DNA from: Myxococcales bacterium
Lineage (GTDB): Bacteria > Myxococcota_A > Polyangia > Haliangiales > Haliangiaceae
Assembly (NCBI GenBank): GCA_016706545.1
Contig: JADJJK010000006.1
Coordinates: 184,501-248,500, forward strand
DNA: 64,000 nt
Reading direction: 5' to 3'
In this document: piece by piece, positions 60,343-64,000 of the stretch
Layout of the letters: each line of letters starts with the position of its first letter
Position numbering within the stretch: the first letter of the stretch is position 1
Notes under the pieces: model-generated
Databases searched by the model: none
The model's input: only the letters and a program-made list of their open reading frames with translations
Told to the model about the DNA's origin: nothing
Made by a program: the position numbers and the translations under genes

Positions 60343-62676
60343 ATGGTCCAAGCTCCGCCCGCGCCGTGGATCGGCGCCTCGTTGCCGCGCGTCGACGGGA
60401 TCTCCAAGGTCACCGGTCGCGCCCGCTATCTGGATGATCTGCCCGCCGCGGGAGCCTGGCACGGCGCCACCGTGCGCTCGGACATCGCGCACGGCGTGCT
60501 CGAGGCGCTCGACTTCGATCCGGCGTTCGACTGGTCGAGCGTGGTGGTGGTGACCGCGGCCGACATCGCCGCGCAGGGTGGGCACAACGTGATCCGGTTG
60601 ATCCAGGACGATCAGCCGGCCCTGGTGCCGGTGGGCGGCAAGGTGATGCACGCGCACGAGCCGCTGGCGCTGGTGGCGGCGCCGAGCCGGGCGCTGGCGC
60701 GGGCCGCGGCGGCGGCGGTGCGACCGCGGATCCAGCCGCTCCCCGCGGTGCTCTCGGCCAAGGACGCGCTGGCTGGCTCCGTGGCGCTCCATGGCACCGA
60801 CAACGTGTTCAAGTCCTTCTTGATCCGCAAGGGCCACCGCGAAGACGCCGAGCTGGAGCGCGCCCTGGCCTCGGCGGCCCTGGTCATCGAGGGGGAATAC
60901 ACCACCTCGCCGCAGGAGCAGATGTACATCGAGCCGCAGGCGATGATGTCGTCGTGGCACGACGGGCGCTGTCACATCGTGGGCTCCATGCAGTGTCCGT
61001 ACTACGTCCACAAGGCGATGAAGACGCTGCTCGCGTGCAAGGACGATGAGGTGGTGATCTCGCAGTCGGTCACCGGCGGCGGCTTCGGCGGCAAGGAGGA
61101 GTACCCGTCGATGATCGCCGCGCACGCCGCGCTCCTCGCCCGCAAGGCGGGGCGGGCGGTCAAGCTGGTCTACGATCGCGACGAAGACATCGCCGCCACC
61201 ACCAAGCGCCACCCGGCGTGGATCCGGCACCGCCTGGGGGTCGACGCCAGCGGCGAGCCCGTGGCGATCGACGTCGACGTGGTGATGGACGGCGGCGCGT
61301 ACCTGACGTTGTCCCAGGTGGTGCTGTCGCGCGGGGTCTTGCACGCCGCCGGGCCGTATCGTTGCCCGGTGGTGCGCGTGCGCGGCCGGGTGGTGGCGAC
61401 CAACCACCCGCCGCATGGCGCGTTCCGAGGCTTTGGCGCCCCGCAGACCACGTTCGCCTACGAGCGACAGATGGACAAGCTGGCGCGCGCGCGCGGAGAA
61501 GACCCGCTGGCGCTGCGCAAGCGGCTGGCGCTGCGCTCGGGAGACACCACCGCCACCGGGCAAGCGCTGACCTTCAGCGTGGGCACCGACGCGGTGCTGG
61601 CCGCCATCGAGCGCGCGGCGGGGCCGCCGCCGCAGCGGGCGGGCCGCTCGTTGGCCGGCTCGCCGTTGCGTCGCGGGCGCGGGGTCTGCTTCTACTTCCA
61701 TGGCGCCGGGTTCACGGGCTCGGGCGAGGCGCGCCTGGCGGGGCGTGCCGCGGTGGCGGTGGTGCTGCCATCTGGCGCGGAGGCCGCCAGCGCGGCGCCG
61801 GTGCGCTTCGAGGTGCGCTCCAGCTCGACGGACATCGGCCAGGGCTCGATCACGATGTTCTCGCAGATCGCCGCGGCCTCGCTGGGCTGCGACCCGCAGC
61901 TCGTGCGGGTCATCGATCCCACCACGGACAAGGTGCCCGACAGCGGGCCGACGGTGGCCAGCCGCACCTGCATGGTGGTCGGCCGGGTGGTGGAGCAGGC
62001 GTGCCGCACGCTGCGCGGGCGGCTCGAGGCGTGGCGCGCCGCGCGAGGGCCAGCGGCGGAGTCGCTGTCGTTGCCGGAGGTCGCCGCGGCCATGGCTCGC
62101 GAGCTGGCGAGCGACGGCAAGGAGCTGGTGGAGCTGGTGCAGTACGAGCCGCCGCCGGGCATCGTCTGGGACGACGATTCGTACACCGGCTCGGCGTACC
62201 CGGTGTACGGCTGGGCGGCGTGCCTGGTGGACGTGGCGGTGGATCTCGACACCTACGAGGTCAGCGTGCTGCGCTGCGTGCAGGCGGTGGACGTGGGCAA
62301 GGCGATAAACCCGGTGATCGTGCGCGGCCAGATCGAAGGCGGGACGCTGCAGGCGCTGGGCTGGGCGCTGATCGAGAACGTGATCTACAAGGACGGCAAG
62401 GTGGCCAACGCGAACATGACCAACTGCATCGTGCCGACCTTCGCCGATGCGCCAGAGCTGGAGACGGTGCTGGTAGAGGAGCCCTATCCCTACGGGCCCG
62501 GCGGCGCCAAGGGCGTGGGCGAGATCCCCATGGATGGCCCCGCCGCGGCGGTCGCCAACGCGGTGGAGGACGCGCTTGGCTGCGCCTTCGACTCGCTGCC
62601 CATCTCCCCTGAGAAGATCGCCACGGCGCTGCGCCAAGCGAGCGCGCGGAGCGACGGCAAGGCAGGTGTGCCATGA
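60343..62676 (+). CDS. Xanthine dehydrogenase/aldehyde oxidase-family molybdopterin-binding subunit
   Basis: 777 residues from ATG 60343 (MVQAPPAPWIGASLPRVDGI). Signature regions: IGASLPRVDGISKVTGRARY at the start, VTGGGFGGKEEYPSMIAAHA, NHPPHGAFRGFGAPQTTFAY with the Arg of the active site, and EPYPYGPGGAKGVGEIPMDG with catalytic Glu727. All are intact. The enzyme hydroxylates an N-heterocycle or aldehyde with water as oxygen donor at the Mo-molybdopterin cofactor. Substrate cannot be told from sequence. It overlaps the next subunit by ATGA. Confidence 0.93.
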   Translation: MVQAPPAPWIGASLPRVDGISKVTGRARYLDDLPAAGAWHGATVRSDIAHGVLEALDFDPAFDWSSVVVVTAADIAAQGGHNVIRLIQDDQPALVPVGGKVMHAHEPLALVAAPSRALARAAAAAVRPRIQPLPAVLSAKDALAGSVALHGTDNVFKSFLIRKGHREDAELERALASAALVIEGEYTTSPQEQMYIEPQAMMSSWHDGRCHIVGSMQCPYYVHKAMKTLLACKDDEVVISQSVTGGGFGGKEEYPSMIAAHAALLARKAGRAVKLVYDRDEDIAATTKRHPAWIRHRLGVDASGEPVAIDVDVVMDGGAYLTLSQVVLSRGVLHAAGPYRCPVVRVRGRVVATNHPPHGAFRGFGAPQTTFAYERQMDKLARARGEDPLALRKRLALRSGDTTATGQALTFSVGTDAVLAAIERAAGPPPQRAGRSLAGSPLRRGRGVCFYFHGAGFTGSGEARLAGRAAVAVVLPSGAEAASAAPVRFEVRSSSTDIGQGSITMFSQIAAASLGCDPQLVRVIDPTTDKVPDSGPTVASRTCMVVGRVVEQACRTLRGRLEAWRAARGPAAESLSLPEVAAAMARELASDGKELVELVQYEPPPGIVWDDDSYTGSAYPVYGWAACLVDVAVDLDTYEVSVLRCVQAVDVGKAINPVIVRGQIEGGTLQALGWALIENVIYKDGKVANANMTNCIVPTFADAPELETVLVEEPYPYGPGGAKGVGEIPMDGPAAAVANAVEDALGCAFDSLPISPEKIATALRQASARSDGKAGVP

Positions 62677-63269
62677 AGGTGACGCTCACGCTCAACGGCC
62701 AGGAGGCCGCCGTCGAGGTGCCGCCGTGGCGGCGCTTGCTCGATGTCTTGCGCGACGACCTCTCGCTCACCGGCACCAAGGAGGGCTGCGGCGAGGGCGA
62801 GTGTGGCGCATGCACCGTGCTGCTCGACGGGGAGCCGGTGAACTCGTGCCTGGTGGCGGCGGGGCAGTGTGATGGGAGGGCGGTGACCACCGTCGAGGGG
62901 CTGGCCACCCACCGGCGCGGCGAGGAGATCTTGCACGCGGTGCAACGCCAGCTCGTGGCCTGCGGCGGCGCGCAGTGCGGCATCTGCACCCCGGGCATCG
63001 CCGTGTGCGCGGCGCACCTCCTGGAGCGCGGCCTGGGCGCGCCGGGCGACGGCGCGAACGACGGCGCGAGCGACGGCGCGGGCGTCGGCGCGCAAGCTGC
63101 GCTGCCGCTCGCTGGCAAGAGCGAGGCGGAGGCGCGCGCCGCGGTGCGCGAGCTGCTGGCCGGCAACATCTGCCGCTGCACCGGCTACCAGCTCGTGGTC
63201 GAGGCGGTGCTGGCCGCGGCGCGTGAGGTCGCCGACGGTGACGCCGGCGCCACCGGGAGGCCGTCATGA
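62673..63269 (+). CDS. [2Fe-2S] subunit of molybdenum hydroxylase with a repeat insertion
   Basis: 198 residues. Plant-type [2Fe-2S] domain with Cys39, Cys44, Cys47 and Cys59 (GCGEGECGAC ... NSC), then the helical [2Fe-2S] domain with Cys102, Cys105 (CGICTPG), Cys167 and Cys169 (NICRCTGY). All eight cluster ligands are present. Between CTPG and CRCTGY lies an extra Gly/Asp/Ala stretch (about 122-148) encoded by four 12-bp repeats (63048-63095). ATG 62673 overlaps the previous stop. It passes electrons from Mo to the FAD subunit. Confidence 0.94.
   Translation: MKVTLTLNGQEAAVEVPPWRRLLDVLRDDLSLTGTKEGCGEGECGACTVLLDGEPVNSCLVAAGQCDGRAVTTVEGLATHRRGEEILHAVQRQLVACGGAQCGICTPGIAVCAAHLLERGLGAPGDGANDGASDGAGVGAQAALPLAGKSEAEARAAVRELLAGNICRCTGYQLVVEAVLAAAREVADGDAGATGRPS
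63048..63095. repeat. In-frame 12-bp tandem repeat in the FeS subunit
   Basis: Four units: GACGGCGCGAAC, GACGGCGCGAGC, GACGGCGCGGGC and GTCGGCGCGCAA, encoding DGAN/DGAS/DGAG/VGAQ. The 12-bp period keeps the frame. Confidence 0.9.
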
Positions 63270-64000
63270 CCGCCTATCTGCGTCCGCGCTCGCTGGCCGA
63301 GGCGGTGGCTGCGCGCGCCGCCGAGCCTGGCTACCTGGTCTTGGCCGGGGGCACCGATCTGATGGTCAACGCCAACCACCGGCCGGCGCCCGCGGGCCTG
63401 ATCGATCTGTGGCGTCTGCCCGGCGCCGGGGAGATCTCGCTGGACGCGGAGCGCGGGCAGCTCGCCATCGGCGCGGGCGCCACCTGGCTGCAGGTGCAGC
63501 GCCACCCGCTGGTGGTCCGCCACGCGGCGATCCTGGCCGCCGCGGCGCGCGAGATCGGCGCGCTGCAGATCCAGGCGCGCGGCACCATCGGCGGCAACGT
63601 CGCCAACTCGTCGCCGGTGGGCGACAGCCTGCCGGTGCTGCTGGCGCTGGAGGCGGAGCTCGAGCTGTGCTCGGTGCGCGGCACGCGGCGCCTGCCGTAC
63701 CGCGAGTTCTGCACCGGATACCGCACGACCGCGCTCGGCGCCGACGAGCTGGTGAGCGCGGTGCTGGTGCCGGTGGCGGCGCCTGCGGTGCGGCTGTTCT
63801 GGCGCAAGGTCGGGACGCGGCGCGCGCAGTCGATCTCCAAGGTGATGGCCGCTGCGGCGATCCATCTCGAGGACGGGGTGGTCCGGCGCGCTACCGTGGC
63901 GTTTGGCGCCGTGGCCGATCGGCCGGTGCGCCTGGCGGGCGTGGAGGCCGCGGTGGTCGGGCTTGCGCCGGCGCAGGCCGCAGAAGCCGCGCGCGCGGCG
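63266..64000 (+). CDS. FAD-binding subunit of molybdenum hydroxylase (3' partial)
   Basis: 245 codons visible from ATG 63266 (overlap ATGA with the previous gene), then cut by the window end with no in-frame stop. The FAD-binding PCMH-type domain is clear: YLVLAGGTDLMVNANHRPAP, GALQIQARGTIGGNVANSSP and VGDSLPVLLALEAELEL. The CO-dehydrogenase-flavoprotein C-terminal domain has begun. It transfers electrons from the [2Fe-2S] clusters to NAD+ or another acceptor. The subunit order here is Mo-FeS-FAD. Confidence 0.93.
   Translation, partial: MTAYLRPRSLAEAVAARAAEPGYLVLAGGTDLMVNANHRPAPAGLIDLWRLPGAGEISLDAERGQLAIGAGATWLQVQRHPLVVRHAAILAAAAREIGALQIQARGTIGGNVANSSPVGDSLPVLLALEAELELCSVRGTRRLPYREFCTGYRTTALGADELVSAVLVPVAAPAVRLFWRKVGTRRAQSISKVMAAAAIHLEDGVVRRATVAFGAVADRPVRLAGVEAAVVGLAPAQAAEAARAA

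Overview
The window comes from a very GC-rich bacterium, most likely a member of the Myxococcota. The clues are a trypsin-like protease ending in a MYXO-CTERM-type sorting tail (30141-31394), an OmpA-family protein with thrombospondin-type-3 repeats, FHA and PEGA proteins with a large Ser/Thr kinase, and a hybrid histidine kinase with a two-component-propeller sensor. Genus and family cannot be fixed from this sequence. No rRNA, convincing tRNA, insertion sequence, prophage or CRISPR array was seen. All family assignments come from reading translated sequence, without database searches.

Layout. 0-7.7 kb: a murein hydrolase activator (5' partial), an S41 protease, a double-FHA membrane protein, an OmpA/TSP3 protein, a small Cys-rich protein and PsuG. 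7.9-11.7 kb: a tightly coupled operon of a PhnW-like aminotransferase, an RpiB-like isomerase and two CDP-alcohol phosphatidyltransferases, possibly making an unusual lipid head group. 11.8-14.1 kb: a frame-disrupted DUF222/HNH endonuclease gene and non-coding DNA. 14.1-25.8 kb: a metal-handling region (CopD-like protein, hemerythrin, ECF sigma factor with a Cys-rich membrane partner, a CusCBA-type RND efflux operon broken by at least ten single-base frame changes, a fatty-acid-hydroxylase-type protein and ChrA). 25.9-35.9 kb: an orphan HoxX, GstA, an MscS channel, the protease, pirin, a CBS protein, a 780-residue membrane protein and a zinc-ribbon protein. 36.2-41.8 kb: a 1353-residue hybrid kinase, a P-loop NTPase and a second zinc-ribbon protein. 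42.2-46.6 kb: KorAB 2-oxoacid:acceptor oxidoreductase, a SEC-C protein and a lipoprotein. 46.7-51.7 kb: a ThrE-type exporter, a lipoprotein and an RNase E/G. 51.8-57.1 kb: a PEGA protein, a beta-propeller-like lipoprotein and a Ser/Thr kinase in tandem. 57.3-64 kb: a secreted protein and then, divergently, two genes that together resemble a split copper amine oxidase, followed by the three subunits of a molybdenum hydroxylase (the last runs off the end).

The most unusual points are the split copper-amine-oxidase pair next to the molybdenum hydroxylase, the 7.9-11.7 kb lipid-head-group-like operon, a large hairpin in the leader of the RNase E/G gene, and short tandem repeats throughout. Units of 9, 12, 15 or 18 bp lie inside genes; units of 7, 10 or 11 bp lie between genes, mostly just after stop codons.
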